Below are positions 45,310-55,005 of a stretch of DNA of 64,000 nucleotides, in pieces. Made by a program: the position numbers and the translations under genes. Position 1 is the stretch's first letter. Each line of letters opens with the position of its first letter. The notes below the pieces were generated by a model that was not told the DNA's origin, did no database searches, and was given only the letters and a program-made list of their open reading frames with translations. Source of the stretch: an uncultured Verrucomicrobia subdivision 3 bacterium (GTDB lineage Bacteria; Verrucomicrobiota; Verrucomicrobiae; Limisphaerales; UBA11358); contig CAINDH010000128.1 of assembly GCA_903847285.1 (NCBI GenBank), forward strand, positions 5,011 through 69,010, given 5' to 3'.

Positions 45310-45813
45310 TTAGTTCGCGATTTGCCACGGAACATGCGTGGCGTCATTGAGGAAGCCGAGCAACGTCCAGCCCAGGCTCCAAAGCAGGTTGGTGGCGGCG
45401 AGCACAATGCCAGCGATGGCAAATCCACGGCCTTCCTGCGTATTGCCGACGGCATTTAGTTGCACGAGGCCGATGATGGAGAGCGCCAGCCCGACGATGC
45501 CGAACGGCACGCAGCAGCCACAAAAACTCCACGCGAGCAGGCTGCAAATAAATCCCCAGAGCGCGAGCGGATTGGTTTTGCTCGGATGGGCGGGCGCAGG
45601 CTTCAGCCCGGTGATGACGGGCGGTGGGCTGGAAAATTCAGCAGCGAACTCCGGGAGCAGGCCGAGAAAAGTCCAATCAGTAGCCCCGGTCACGAAGATG
45701 GGTGTGCGGCTGTCCACGCGGCCTTGTTTGCGCCAGCCGCGAATCTCTTCCGCGCTGATCGGGCCGTATTGTTTACCGTCGTTGCCGACGATGGTGTAAC
45801 GCGCGTTATTCAT
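45310..45813 (-). CDS. GYF_2 and DUF4190 domain membrane protein
   Basis: 167 residues. The N-terminal GYF_2 domain (YTIVGNDGKQYGPISAEEIR, GWRKQGRVDSRTPI) is followed by a proline linker and a two-helix DUF4190 segment (SLLAWSFCGCCVPFGIVGLA, NTQEGRGFAIAGIVL). GYF_2 domains are thought to bind proline-rich peptides. Lies between lpxA and DUF2752 with 6-base gaps, so one three-gene unit. Confidence 0.87.
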   Translation of the reverse strand: MNNARYTIVGNDGKQYGPISAEEIRGWRKQGRVDSRTPIFVTGATDWTFLGLLPEFAAEFSSPPPVITGLKPAPAHPSKTNPLALWGFICSLLAWSFCGCCVPFGIVGLALSIIGLVQLNAVGNTQEGRGFAIAGIVLAATNLLWSLGWTLLGFLNDATHVPWQIAN

Positions 45814-45819
45814 TTTCTA

Positions 45820-46635
45820 TCACTCATTCTCGTCTTCGTGGCTGTGCTGGCCGATGTCCGAGCAAACGCTGCGTTTGGCATCGGCGATGAATTTCAAAAA
45901 GATCTTCGATGCTGGCTTGGTAAATTTTTCCTGCGCCTCAAGGATGGCGGGGCGAATATTTTTGCCGCCGCGAAAAATAAATTTGTAGAGTTGTTTTAAC
46001 TCGGTGCGTTCCTCCACAGCCAGCCCGGCGCGGCGCAGGCCAACGGAATTCAGGCCACAGAGGATATTCATCTCGTGCGCGACGGTGAAAGGCGGCAGGT
46101 CTTTGCTAATGACTGTTCCGCCCTGCATCAGGGACATCGTGCCCACGCGGCAGAACTGGTGGATGGCGCAATTGCCGGAGATGAACGCGCGGTCTTGCAC
46201 CTCGACATGGCCGGCGAGCAACGCGCCGTTAGCCATGATGACATGACTGCCGATGACGCAGTTGTGCGCCACATGCGAGTTAGCCATCAGAAAATTATGT
46301 GAGCCGATGATGGTGTCCTCGCCCAGCTTGGTCGGACGATGCACGGTTACGCCTTCGCGAAAGACATTGTGTTCGCCGATGCGCGTGCGGGTAGGCGTAT
46401 CCTTGTATTTTAAATCCTGCGGGGCATCGCCGATGACTGCGCCAGCGTGAAATTTGTTGCCTGCGCCGATTTTGGTGACGCCCGTGAGATAAACGTGTGG
46501 GCCGACAATGCAGCCTTCGCCGAGCTCTACGTCGGCATCAATCACCGCGCATGGGCCGATGCGCACGCCCGCGCCGATTTTCGCTTTGGGATCAACGATG
46601 GCCGCCGGATGGATGCTGGCTGTGGGATGAATCAT
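45820..46635 (-). CDS. lpxA: Acyl-ACP--UDP-N-acetylglucosamine O-acyltransferase
   Basis: 271 residues with left-handed beta-helix hexapeptide repeats (HPTASIHPAAIVDPKAKIG on). The catalytic region NFLMANSHVAHNCVIG has His124 in the place of E. coli His125. GGKNIRPAILEAQEKF closes with a helical C-terminus. It catalyses the first step of lipid A synthesis, so the cell has a true LPS-type outer membrane, which fits the barrel protein and lipoproteins in the window. Normal family length. Divergent from the U32 gene. Confidence 0.96.
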   Translation of the reverse strand: MIHPTASIHPAAIVDPKAKIGAGVRIGPCAVIDADVELGEGCIVGPHVYLTGVTKIGAGNKFHAGAVIGDAPQDLKYKDTPTRTRIGEHNVFREGVTVHRPTKLGEDTIIGSHNFLMANSHVAHNCVIGSHVIMANGALLAGHVEVQDRAFISGNCAIHQFCRVGTMSLMQGGTVISKDLPPFTVAHEMNILCGLNSVGLRRAGLAVEERTELKQLYKFIFRGGKNIRPAILEAQEKFTKPASKIFLKFIADAKRSVCSDIGQHSHEDENE

Positions 46636-46747
46636 TTTGACGGCACAGCTTCACAAAGTTAAATCTCGGATTCAACTGATTTTAATGCTGGCGTGCGCTG
46701 TTCTTTTTCGTGTGTTTCGGTCGTTTCGCGGTTAAATTCACTTTGCG

Positions 46748-49375
46748 ATGTCCGCCGCCGCCCCAGTCATTCCTGCTGAAAGCGATTTCAAATCTGAAGA
46801 GACAAATTTGAAATTGCCTGAGTTGCTTTCACCTGCTGGCGATTGGGAATGCGCCAAAGCCGCCGTGGAGAACGGTGCGGACGCCATCTACTTCGGCCTC
46901 GACAAGTTTAACGCCCGGATGCGCGCGCATAATTTCACCGAGGCGGATTTGCCCAAGTTGATGGAATTTCTCCATCGCCGAGGCGTTCGCGGTTATGTCA
47001 CTTTCAACACGCTTGTTTTTCAGAACGAGATAGCCGACGCGGAAAATTATTTGCGCGCGATCATCGCCGCCGGGGTGGATGCCGCCATCGTGCAGGACGT
47101 AGGCATCTGCCGGCTGATCCGTGAACTATCACCAAATTTTCCAATTCACGCCTCCACGCAGATGACCGTGACGAGTGCGGCGGGTGTGGAATTTGCCCGC
47201 GACCTTGGCTGCAACCTCGCAGTGCTCGCGCGGGAATGTTCGATTGCGGAAATAGAAAAAATAAACTCTGCACAGCGATCCGCCTATCAATTATCCACCA
47301 ACAGCCTCCAACTACCCTTAGAGGTTTTCGTCCACGGTGCGCTTTGCGTCGCCTATTCCGGTCAATGTCTGACGAGCGAATCGCTTGGCGGCCGAAGCGC
47401 CAATCGCGGCGAGTGCGCACAAGCCTGCCGGATGCCCTACGATTTAATTTCCGACGGCGTGCAAGTTCCGCTGGGCGACAAAAGATATTTGTTAAGTCCA
47501 CAAGATTTGGCTGGGTTGGAAGTTTTACCCGGCCTAGTTCGCGCCGGAGTGGCGTCACTGAAAATCGAAGGTCGACTCAAGGCGCCCGAATATGTCGCGA
47601 GCATTACGCGCGTCTATCGTGCTGCACTCGATAGAATTGGCCATAGAGGCATAGAGAAACAGAGCGGCGAACAAATAAAAACCTCTGAGCCTCTGCGTCT
47701 CGGTGGTCAATCTGAAAAATATGAACTGGAGATGACCTTCTCTCGCGGTCTCTTCACGGGCTGGTTCGGCGGCAATGATAACCAGAAGCTTGTCCACGCC
47801 CGCTTTGGGAAAAAACGCGGCGTCTACCTCGGCGAAATAAAAAAAATCGTGCGTGACGGCGTCATCGTGAATCTCGCCGCGCCAGTGAAGCTGGGCGACG
47901 GAATTGTTTTCGACGCTGGCAAGCCGGACGAAAAAGAAGAGGGCGGACGCATCTATGAAATTCAGGAGCTGCGTTTCACCATTCCCGGCGAGAAGGTGAC
48001 CGAGTTGCGTTTTGGCTACGGGAACATTGATTATAACCGCCTACGCATCGGCGACAAAATCTGGAAGACCAGCGACCCCGAGCTGGACAAACAACTACGC
48101 CAGACTTTTGACGGCGACAAAATCCGTTACCAGCGCCCCATCGAAATTGAAGTCCATGGTCTAGCCGACAAGCCACTGACGCTCATCGCGCGCGATGAAG
48201 AAGGTCATATCGTCAAAGTAGAATCCACCATGCTGCTGGCTAAGGCAGAAAAAGTTCCGCTGACCGAAGAAAAATTGCGCGACCAGCTGGGGCGCCTCGG
48301 TGGCACGCCTTTCAGGCTTGGCGGGTTGAAAAATTTTCTGAGCGGCGAAGTGCTGGTGCCCGTCAGCGAATTAAATCGCCTGCGCCGAGATGCCGTTGCC
48401 GGGTTGGAAAAACTCCGCGCGCAACCGAAGCGTTGGACGCTGAATGAATTCAGAAGTCAGAATTCAGAAGCCGGCCGCTCAAGCCGGCTAGCTTTGGCTG
48501 ACCCGCAGCTCATCGTCCTTGTCCGAAACGTTGCCCAACTTGACGCCGCGTTGCAATGTGGCGTTGAAACAGTCTATTGCGAGTTTGAAGACCCGAAAAA
48601 ATACCGGGAGGCCGTGACAACCTTCTACACTGCGCGCGGCTGCTCGGTTCCATCCTCTATTCTCAATCCGCTATCTGCACCCGGCATTTTCTTGGCTCCG
48701 CCACGCATTTTCAAGATGGGCGAAGATTGGATTTTGAATCTCGTCAAATCCGCCAACGCCGACGGCATCCTTGTTCGTAACTACGAGCATCTGAAGTTTT
48801 TTGCCGACACGCGGCGAGTCGGAGATTTTTCGCTCAACGTGGCGAACCGCATCACGGCGGACTACTTCAAAAATCGTTTCTGCCTCGAACGCGTCACCGC
48901 CAGCTATGACCTGAATGTTTTGCAACTCGACGCGCTGTTGCAATCGTCGCCGCCGGAATGGTTCGAGGTAACGATTCACCAGCACATGCCGATGTTTCAC
49001 ATGGAGCACTGTGTGTTCTGCGCGTTTCTTTCCAAGGGTAAGGATTACCACGACTGCGGCCGCCCCTGCGATAAGCATGAGGTGAGATTGCGCGACCGCA
49101 CCGGCGCGGAACATCCGCTCAAGGCCGACGCCGGCTGCCGCAACACCGTTTTCAATTCGCAAGCGCAGACCGGCGCGGAGTTCGTGGAACGGCTGCTTAC
49201 ACTCGGCGTCAAAAATTTCCGCGTGGAATTTCTGAATGAATCTCCTGATGAAGTTGTTCGCACCATCACCAAATACCGGCAGCTTCTGCGCGGTGAAATT
49301 TCCGGGACGACGCTGTGGCGTGAACTAAAACTTTTCAACCAACTCGGCGTCACGCGCGGCCAGATGGCTGGGTGA
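46748..49375 (+). CDS. U32-family (RlhA/YhbU-like) peptidase-type protein, long form
   Basis: 875 residues. Residues 20-320: LSPAGDWECAKAAVENGADA, IYFGLDKFNARM, VFVHGALCVAYSGQCLTSES, SANRGECAQACRMPY (Cys ligands). A DUF3656-like middle follows, then a C-terminal half with an Fe-S type Cys set (HMEHCVFCAFL, HDCGRPCDKH, DAGCRN). In E. coli the relative RlhA is needed for 23S rRNA C2501 hydroxylation, so a tRNA/rRNA modification role is more likely than proteolysis. Odd: two in-frame inserts from repetitive DNA, GHRGIEKQSGEQIKTSEPL near residue 300 and NEFRSQNSEAGRSSRLA near residue 567. Confidence 0.88.
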   Translation: MSAAAPVIPAESDFKSEETNLKLPELLSPAGDWECAKAAVENGADAIYFGLDKFNARMRAHNFTEADLPKLMEFLHRRGVRGYVTFNTLVFQNEIADAENYLRAIIAAGVDAAIVQDVGICRLIRELSPNFPIHASTQMTVTSAAGVEFARDLGCNLAVLARECSIAEIEKINSAQRSAYQLSTNSLQLPLEVFVHGALCVAYSGQCLTSESLGGRSANRGECAQACRMPYDLISDGVQVPLGDKRYLLSPQDLAGLEVLPGLVRAGVASLKIEGRLKAPEYVASITRVYRAALDRIGHRGIEKQSGEQIKTSEPLRLGGQSEKYELEMTFSRGLFTGWFGGNDNQKLVHARFGKKRGVYLGEIKKIVRDGVIVNLAAPVKLGDGIVFDAGKPDEKEEGGRIYEIQELRFTIPGEKVTELRFGYGNIDYNRLRIGDKIWKTSDPELDKQLRQTFDGDKIRYQRPIEIEVHGLADKPLTLIARDEEGHIVKVESTMLLAKAEKVPLTEEKLRDQLGRLGGTPFRLGGLKNFLSGEVLVPVSELNRLRRDAVAGLEKLRAQPKRWTLNEFRSQNSEAGRSSRLALADPQLIVLVRNVAQLDAALQCGVETVYCEFEDPKKYREAVTTFYTARGCSVPSSILNPLSAPGIFLAPPRIFKMGEDWILNLVKSANADGILVRNYEHLKFFADTRRVGDFSLNVANRITADYFKNRFCLERVTASYDLNVLQLDALLQSSPPEWFEVTIHQHMPMFHMEHCVFCAFLSKGKDYHDCGRPCDKHEVRLRDRTGAEHPLKADAGCRNTVFNSQAQTGAEFVERLLTLGVKNFRVEFLNESPDEVVRTITKYRQLLRGEISGTTLWRELKLFNQLGVTRGQMAG
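47640..47720 (+). repeat. In-frame repeat insertion in the U32 gene (1)
   Basis: Contains GGCATAGAGAAACAGAG and AAAACCTCTGAGCCTCTGCG followed by TCTCGGTGG, a tract that resembles a dispersed intergenic repeat. The encoded peptide replaces a short loop between conserved blocks. Confidence 0.55.
48446..48493 (+). repeat. In-frame repeat insertion in the U32 gene (2)
   Basis: GAATTCAGAAGTCAGAATTC-type units followed by a small palindrome GCCGGC-CGCTCAA-GCCGGC. Similar to the tract in the phosphohexomutase gene. Confidence 0.58.
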
Positions 49376-49387
49376 CTTTACGCGCGG

Positions 49388-51514
49388 CTAGACAATCTCC
49401 ACCGGACACTTCGGCAGCGCATCCAGAAACGCCTGGCCGTATTGCTTCGTCAAAATGCGGTTGTCCAAAACCACCACGATGCCAGTGTCCGTCTTCGTGC
49501 GGATCAATCGACCAACGCCCTGGCGAAATTTCAAAATCGCTTCCGGCAAGGAAAATTCGCCGAAGGAATTTCCGTCGCGCGCTTCAATCGCCTCAATACG
49601 CGCCTCGATCAGCGGATGATCTGGCACTGCAAATGGCAGCCGTGTGATGATGACGTTGCTTAATGCTTCGCCCGGCACATCCACGCCCTGCCAAAAACTG
49701 TCCGTGCCGAAGAGCACTGAGTCCACATCCGTCTTGAACTGTTCGAGCATCGTCGAGCGTGGTGTGCCCGTGCCTTGCACAATTAATTCCAAGCCGAGAT
49801 TGGTAAAGAATGGCTGCATCCGGTCGGCGACTTCCTGCATTAACTTGTAGCTGGTGAACAACACGAACGCTTTGCCGTGCGTCTGTTTAATGAAATGTTC
49901 CACCCAATGAATCAGCGCGTCGGCATAACCAGCCTCGCGGGGATCAGGCATTTTTTTTACGGTGAACAATTTCATCTGCCGCTCGTAATCGAACGGCGTG
50001 CCGACTTGCAACTGCGTGGCGGATTCGCAGCCGACGCGGCGGGCGAAGTAATTCAGGCCACTTTGCTTCGCGATGGATTTTGTTCTGGAATTCGGGTTTT
50101 CAGATTTGAGATTGACGGAGGTCGCTAGCGTTGCACTAGTCATAATGACGCTCGTGTCGCTCTCAAACAAGCGACGGCGCAGATACTCGGCCACATCCAC
50201 CGGCGCGGCGTTGAGCGACAGATTACGTTGTGATTTGCCGCCGCGTTCCACCCAGTAAACATGGTCGTCTGCCTGCTGGCTCAAAAACTCGGCTACCTCA
50301 ATTTTTAATTCGCCCAGCCGCCGGTTGCACTCCACGAGTTCCTGGCCGATTTCCTTGTCTTCACTCGTCTTCACCAGTTCGCTCACGGCTTCGCGCAGGC
50401 GCTGGATGGGCAACGTTACGTTGTCGTTCACTAGTTCCGCGCGCCGGATGCGCAACTCTTTCCATTCACGCTTGGTGGCGCGAGACTCCGTCGAGCCGAA
50501 GCTTTTTTTCGGGGTCGTTGTTTGAATTTCTTCGCAAGCCTTTTCAACGTTCTCAAAAAATTTGTCCGACTCGCTCAAGATTTCCGCGACGAGTTTCACC
50601 GCATTGCCCTGACGTAGCGTGGCCAGCAGACCTTTTTCTGTGCGCGGATTCCACAGCCGGTTCAGCGAATAGCGAACCTGTCCGCTCGATACGCTCAAGC
50701 CGATGTGCCGCGACGCGACACTTTCCATCGTGTGCGCCTCATCAAAAATGATGAAGTCATTTTTGAAAAGAATGCCGCCCTCCATTTCCTCATCAACGCC
50801 GCCGAGCAGCGTAAAAAAAAGCGTGTGATTCAGAATCACCACGTCCGCCGACAAAATCCGATTCCGCACGCGTTGGAAAAAACAGGCCTCATGGTCACGT
50901 GCGAAATCAGATTGATGCCCGCACGTTTTCGGAGAACAGAGTCCGCGCTCGGAGCAGACTTGCGCCCAGACCTTCTGGTCCGGCTCAATGGAGAAGTCTG
51001 ACAAGCTGCCGTCCTTGGTCGTCTTGGACCATTCGTAGATGCGTTGTAATTCCTCAGCCTCGGACGACGTGAATAAATTCCCGGACTGCTGCATCGCCTT
51101 TTGCAGGCGGCGTGTGCAGAGATAATTTGCGCGGCCTTTGAGCATGGCATAGCTGAACTTCACCTGCTCCGATAACGAACCGAGCACGCCCGTGAGCATG
51201 GGCAGATCTTTTTCCGTGAGCTGTTCCTGGAGATTGATGGTGTGCGTGGAGATGATGGCTTTCTTTTTCTGCGCCACGGCGAACAGGATAGAGGGAATCA
51301 GATACGCCAGAGATTTGCCGACGCCCGTGCCTGCTTCGACGGCAAGATGTTCGCGGTTTTGCAACGCCTGCGCCACGGCCATAGCCATTTCCTGCTGCTG
51401 CGGGCGGAACTCAAAATTGCTCGCCTTGGAAAGAACGCCCGTCGGCGAAAAGATTTCTTCGACTTGAGATACCAAATCGCTGCCACTCGGTTGAACTTCG
51501 GAAAGTGAAATCAT
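49388..51514 (-). CDS. dinG: DinG-family ATP-dependent DNA helicase
   Basis: 708 residues, XPD/DinG superfamily 2 helicase. Walker A EAGTGVGKSLAYLIPS, four cysteines between motifs I and II (CTRRL, CSERGLCSPKTC) for a 4Fe-4S cluster, DEAH in FIIFDEAHTME, and motifs V/VI TDSFWQGVDVPGEALSNVII, KFRQGVGRLIRTKTD. Unwinds DNA 5' to 3', with roles in R-loop and replication-conflict repair. Odd: a 15-20 residue insertion near residue 470 (NLKSENPNSRTKSIAKQSG) is encoded by repeat-like DNA. Convergent with the U32 gene. Confidence 0.93.
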   Translation of the reverse strand: MISLSEVQPSGSDLVSQVEEIFSPTGVLSKASNFEFRPQQQEMAMAVAQALQNREHLAVEAGTGVGKSLAYLIPSILFAVAQKKKAIISTHTINLQEQLTEKDLPMLTGVLGSLSEQVKFSYAMLKGRANYLCTRRLQKAMQQSGNLFTSSEAEELQRIYEWSKTTKDGSLSDFSIEPDQKVWAQVCSERGLCSPKTCGHQSDFARDHEACFFQRVRNRILSADVVILNHTLFFTLLGGVDEEMEGGILFKNDFIIFDEAHTMESVASRHIGLSVSSGQVRYSLNRLWNPRTEKGLLATLRQGNAVKLVAEILSESDKFFENVEKACEEIQTTTPKKSFGSTESRATKREWKELRIRRAELVNDNVTLPIQRLREAVSELVKTSEDKEIGQELVECNRRLGELKIEVAEFLSQQADDHVYWVERGGKSQRNLSLNAAPVDVAEYLRRRLFESDTSVIMTSATLATSVNLKSENPNSRTKSIAKQSGLNYFARRVGCESATQLQVGTPFDYERQMKLFTVKKMPDPREAGYADALIHWVEHFIKQTHGKAFVLFTSYKLMQEVADRMQPFFTNLGLELIVQGTGTPRSTMLEQFKTDVDSVLFGTDSFWQGVDVPGEALSNVIITRLPFAVPDHPLIEARIEAIEARDGNSFGEFSLPEAILKFRQGVGRLIRTKTDTGIVVVLDNRILTKQYGQAFLDALPKCPVEIV
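50069..50118 (-). repeat. In-frame repeat insertion in dinG
   Basis: Minus-strand AATCTCAAATCTGAAAACCC and AATTCCAGAACAAAATC encode LKSENPNSRTKS, inserted between TSATLATS and the conserved LNYFARRVG. Confidence 0.55.
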
Positions 51515-51686
51515 TTACTCAAGGACGCGGCGGCGTTGCTGGCGGCTGGCTTATTTTCCGTGCTGGTTTTGACACGGCCAGAGACTAGGCCAAAGCTCGC
51601 CAACGGAAAACTCATTTTGCCGAAATACCTGTGGAACTTGATCGCTGGTTTTGATAAAACGATGCAAATCAGTCAAGGGCATCGCT

Positions 51687-54600
51687 ATGAAATCCACAAA
51701 AATTTCTTTCAAACGCGGCGCGTTTTTTCTTCTGGCCGCCATGTTCACCACCGGGCTGTCGGCGGCGGTGGTCACCAACGGTTGGGACGGTGGCGCGACC
51801 ACCGGCTTCTGGACGAACTCGCTGAACTGGAGCAACAACGTTGCGCCGGCCAACGGCTCCGCTCTGTTTTTCCCCGCCGGCAAGCCGCGCCTGACCAGCA
51901 CCAACAACGCCGCCGCGCCGAATGCGTTCACACTGTTTTCATTCGGCGGCTCGAACTATGTCTTCTACGCATCGGCGGGGTTCACCATCACAAACGGCAT
52001 TTACAATTATCCAGTCAGCGGAACAAACAGCTTGAACGCACCGCTGACTCTGGGTGGCACTACGGTATTGCTGGACGATAATAATTCCAATGACGTGCTC
52101 ATCGTGAACAGCAACGTGACGTTGAATGGCCATACGTTGCAAGCCTCGCCAAAAGGGACGGTGATTGTGAACGACGACATCACCGGCAGTGGTTCGGTGA
52201 CGCTGACGGACGTGGGATCGCTCCTGCTAAACGGCAGCAACACATTCAGCACGCCGCTGACTTTGAGCAACGGCACGCTCGGCGGCACGGGCTTCGTTCC
52301 GGGCATCAACGGCACGGGCGGGCAGGTCAATCCGGCGGGCATTGGCAAGCGCGGAACGCTGCATTGCAACGGCGACTTGAAGTTGAACGGCGCGGACGTG
52401 TCGCTGGATTACAGCTCGGGGGTTGATCAAATCCAAGTCAGCGGCAATGTGACGCTGACCAACAGTTCACTCCTCTTCAATCAGATCACTCCGTTCAATG
52501 GCACTGTTGTGATTATCCAAAACAATGGAACCAATCCCGTGGGCGGCACATTTCTCGGCCTGCCAGAAGGCGCGGTTTTCACCAACGATTCCAGCATCAT
52601 ACAAATCTCCTATCGGGCCAACACCCAAACCAATGACGTGCAGCTCACAGCTGTCGGTTACGTCAACTATGTGTGGGATGGTGGCGGCACGGATAATTAC
52701 TGGGACACCGCTACCAACTGGGCCGGCAATCAGGCGGCATTCTCTCGTGGCTACCTGACGTTTCCCGGCGGCGCGGCGCGGCTTAACAACACCAACCGGA
52801 CCGGCAGCTTTGTGGCCGGGAGCATCCTGTTCACCGGCTCCAATTATGTGCTGACAACTTCGGTGACGCTGAGCGTTGACAATGGAATCACCAATGCCAT
52901 CAATGGCAAATCCAACACCATCGCCGGAAACGGAACTCTTTCCCTGCACACATCAGCCGTGAATCTCGTTACAACCAACGCGCAAGCCACGCTGCAATTC
53001 GAGAGTGGCGCATTGAGTCTCAATAATAATTCCGCCGTCGTTTCTGGTGCGGGCAAAACCGTCATCAATTCCACGTTGAGCAGCGCCGGCGGCATCATCG
53101 CCAACGGCAGCGGCCCGCTTTATCTGAATGGCAACAGCGCGGTCGCCATCGCTCTGGCCGCGACCAACAGCTCGCAGGTCTTCCTCAACGGCACTTGGTC
53201 GGGAGCCACCGCCCTCGCACAGGTATATTCCGGCTCGACGCTGGGCGGCACTGGCGAAGTCGCCAACCTGACCGTTCACAGCGGCGGAACTTTGGATCCG
53301 GGCACGGGCGGGCCGGGATTGTTTGCCGTGACGCCGGGTAATTTCATTTTGGAAAGTAATTCCATTTTCAGCGCCGACCTGAACGGCACCGCCGTCGGTG
53401 AAGCGGATCAGGTTTCTGTCTTCGGCAATCTTATCATCAGCAACGCGACCTTGAATTTGAATGAAGGTTTTGCCCCGTCACCCGGCGACGCCATCACGCT
53501 CATCCAGTTCCAAGGTGGCGGCACTGCGTCTGGAACCTTTGCTGGCCTGCCGCAAGGTGCGCTGTTCACCTTAGGCAGCGGCAGCATTTATTACATTACC
53601 TATCAGGACGGTTCCGGCAGCGATGTGGCGATTCATTACGTCACCGCCGTGTCCACCGGTGTGACGCGGCAGTGGTCTGGCGCGGTGAACGGCTACTGGA
53701 GCAACGGCGGCAACTGGGTCGGCGGCATCGCGCCGCAGCCGGGCGACAGCCTGAATTTTCCGCCCGGACTGGCCGCCGCAAAAATGGTCACCACGAATGA
53801 TTTTACCACGCCGGCGCTGATCAACTACCTGACCGTCGGTGGCACGAGCTATTCCTTTTACGGCATGTCCAACGCCGCTGCCGTCTTGGCGGGCGGCATG
53901 GCGGTCACCAACGAAGTGGGCAGCACCTGCAATTTTTTCCTGCCGGTGCACCTGACCGCTTCCCAGACATTCACCGCCTCAAATTCATGTTACGTCTATT
54001 TCCAGACCAAAGCCCCGGTCAGCTTGCACTCCTCGGATTTGCTGTTGTCCGGTCTTGGAGATTTTTATTTTGTAGCCCCCGTCAGCCGTGACAGTGGCGG
54101 AAGCGGAACCATCACCAAGAGCAGCGGTGGTTCCTTGAACTTTTATGGGGCAAACTCGTTCGGTAATTTGAACATCAACTCGGGATTCGCCTTCTATAGT
54201 GGCACCCACGTTGCAGGCTGTGTGTTAAATTTGCGCTCCAACTCTTTTCTGATTGTTGGGTCTGATTCTGTGGTGCCCGGCATCGCTGCCCAAAGCGGCA
54301 CAATCAGTTCTCTAGCTTCGGCTGGGGTGAATGGCAATTTTACCTTGAGCAGTAACACAATTTTAACAACCGCCATCAATAGCGGCTGCCGCTTGTCTGT
54401 CACCGGCAGCGTGAATCTGGCCAGCGCAATGCTTTCCATCTTCAGTGCGTTTTCAGGCGCTCCCGGCACGATTTACACAAACATCCTAAACGACGGCGCG
54501 GACGCAATCGTCGGCACGTTCACCAACCTGCCCGAAGGCAGCCTCCTCCAGTCGAATAACGTCCCGCTCCGCATCAGCTACATCGGCGGCAGCGGCAACG

Positions 54601-54839
54601 ACCTCACCTTCACCGTCCTCGCCAAACCTAGTTTCACCAACGCAACTGTCTTGAACAACAAGCGCATCCAACTCGCTGGCACGGGCGCGTCTAACCAGCC
54701 TATCATCATCCAAGCCTCCACGAATCTGAGCCAGTGGCTCGACCTCACCACCAACAGCGTCACCGGCGGCGTCTTTTCCTTCACGGACAGCAACGCGCCC
54801 AGCTTCACCCGCCGTTTCTATCGCGCCAAGTTCCAGTGA
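51687..54839 (+). CDS. Secreted beta-repeat protein with W-D-G/N-W modules
   Basis: 1050 residues with a signal peptide (FKRGAFFLLAAMFTTGLSAA). At least three modules start with the pattern W-x-G-G-x-x-x-x-x-W-x-x-x-x-N-W (WDGGATTGFWTNSLNW, WDGGGTDNYWDTATNW, WSGAVNGYWSNGGNW) followed by G/T/N-rich beta-helix-like repeats and a closing F-x-G-L-P-E/Q-G-A block. This is the same general class as the gene at 72, without a translocator barrel. C-terminal shared module IIIQASTNLSQWLDL...FYRAKFQ. ATG 51687 chosen over TTG 51651 by signal peptide. Function: probable surface structural or adhesive protein. Confidence 0.87.
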   Translation: MKSTKISFKRGAFFLLAAMFTTGLSAAVVTNGWDGGATTGFWTNSLNWSNNVAPANGSALFFPAGKPRLTSTNNAAAPNAFTLFSFGGSNYVFYASAGFTITNGIYNYPVSGTNSLNAPLTLGGTTVLLDDNNSNDVLIVNSNVTLNGHTLQASPKGTVIVNDDITGSGSVTLTDVGSLLLNGSNTFSTPLTLSNGTLGGTGFVPGINGTGGQVNPAGIGKRGTLHCNGDLKLNGADVSLDYSSGVDQIQVSGNVTLTNSSLLFNQITPFNGTVVIIQNNGTNPVGGTFLGLPEGAVFTNDSSIIQISYRANTQTNDVQLTAVGYVNYVWDGGGTDNYWDTATNWAGNQAAFSRGYLTFPGGAARLNNTNRTGSFVAGSILFTGSNYVLTTSVTLSVDNGITNAINGKSNTIAGNGTLSLHTSAVNLVTTNAQATLQFESGALSLNNNSAVVSGAGKTVINSTLSSAGGIIANGSGPLYLNGNSAVAIALAATNSSQVFLNGTWSGATALAQVYSGSTLGGTGEVANLTVHSGGTLDPGTGGPGLFAVTPGNFILESNSIFSADLNGTAVGEADQVSVFGNLIISNATLNLNEGFAPSPGDAITLIQFQGGGTASGTFAGLPQGALFTLGSGSIYYITYQDGSGSDVAIHYVTAVSTGVTRQWSGAVNGYWSNGGNWVGGIAPQPGDSLNFPPGLAAAKMVTTNDFTTPALINYLTVGGTSYSFYGMSNAAAVLAGGMAVTNEVGSTCNFFLPVHLTASQTFTASNSCYVYFQTKAPVSLHSSDLLLSGLGDFYFVAPVSRDSGGSGTITKSSGGSLNFYGANSFGNLNINSGFAFYSGTHVAGCVLNLRSNSFLIVGSDSVVPGIAAQSGTISSLASAGVNGNFTLSSNTILTTAINSGCRLSVTGSVNLASAMLSIFSAFSGAPGTIYTNILNDGADAIVGTFTNLPEGSLLQSNNVPLRISYIGGSGNDLTFTVLAKPSFTNATVLNNKRIQLAGTGASNQPIIIQASTNLSQWLDLTTNSVTGGVFSFTDSNAPSFTRRFYRAKFQ

Positions 54840-54910
54840 CCGCCTGAAGCGGTTGGGATGTGGAAAATTAAAGCCGCCAGACACAGCCAAACGTCGCGGC
54901 CAATATGTAA

Positions 54911-54929
54911 TTGCCTGAATCGCAGGCAA
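54911..54929 (+). terminator. Possible terminator after the second beta-repeat gene
   Basis: TTGCCTG, five-base loop, CAGGCAA, then GCGCTTTT. Short stem and a weak T-run, so low confidence. Confidence 0.4.
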
Positions 54930-55005
54930 GCGCTTTTCCCGGCGCCGACATTTTCCACCGCCCGCTTTCCGCTTTTCTTTTCCCGCCATTTTCATAATTT
55001 GCGCC

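Noticed and set aside
49376..49663. Plus-strand frames over the end of dinG
   Set aside because: Antisense to conserved helicase motif VI; no independent support.
54842..54856. CCGCCTGAAGCGG hairpin right after the second beta-repeat gene as terminator
   Set aside because: The stem is only about five pairs and no T-run follows; the site at 54911 is slightly better.
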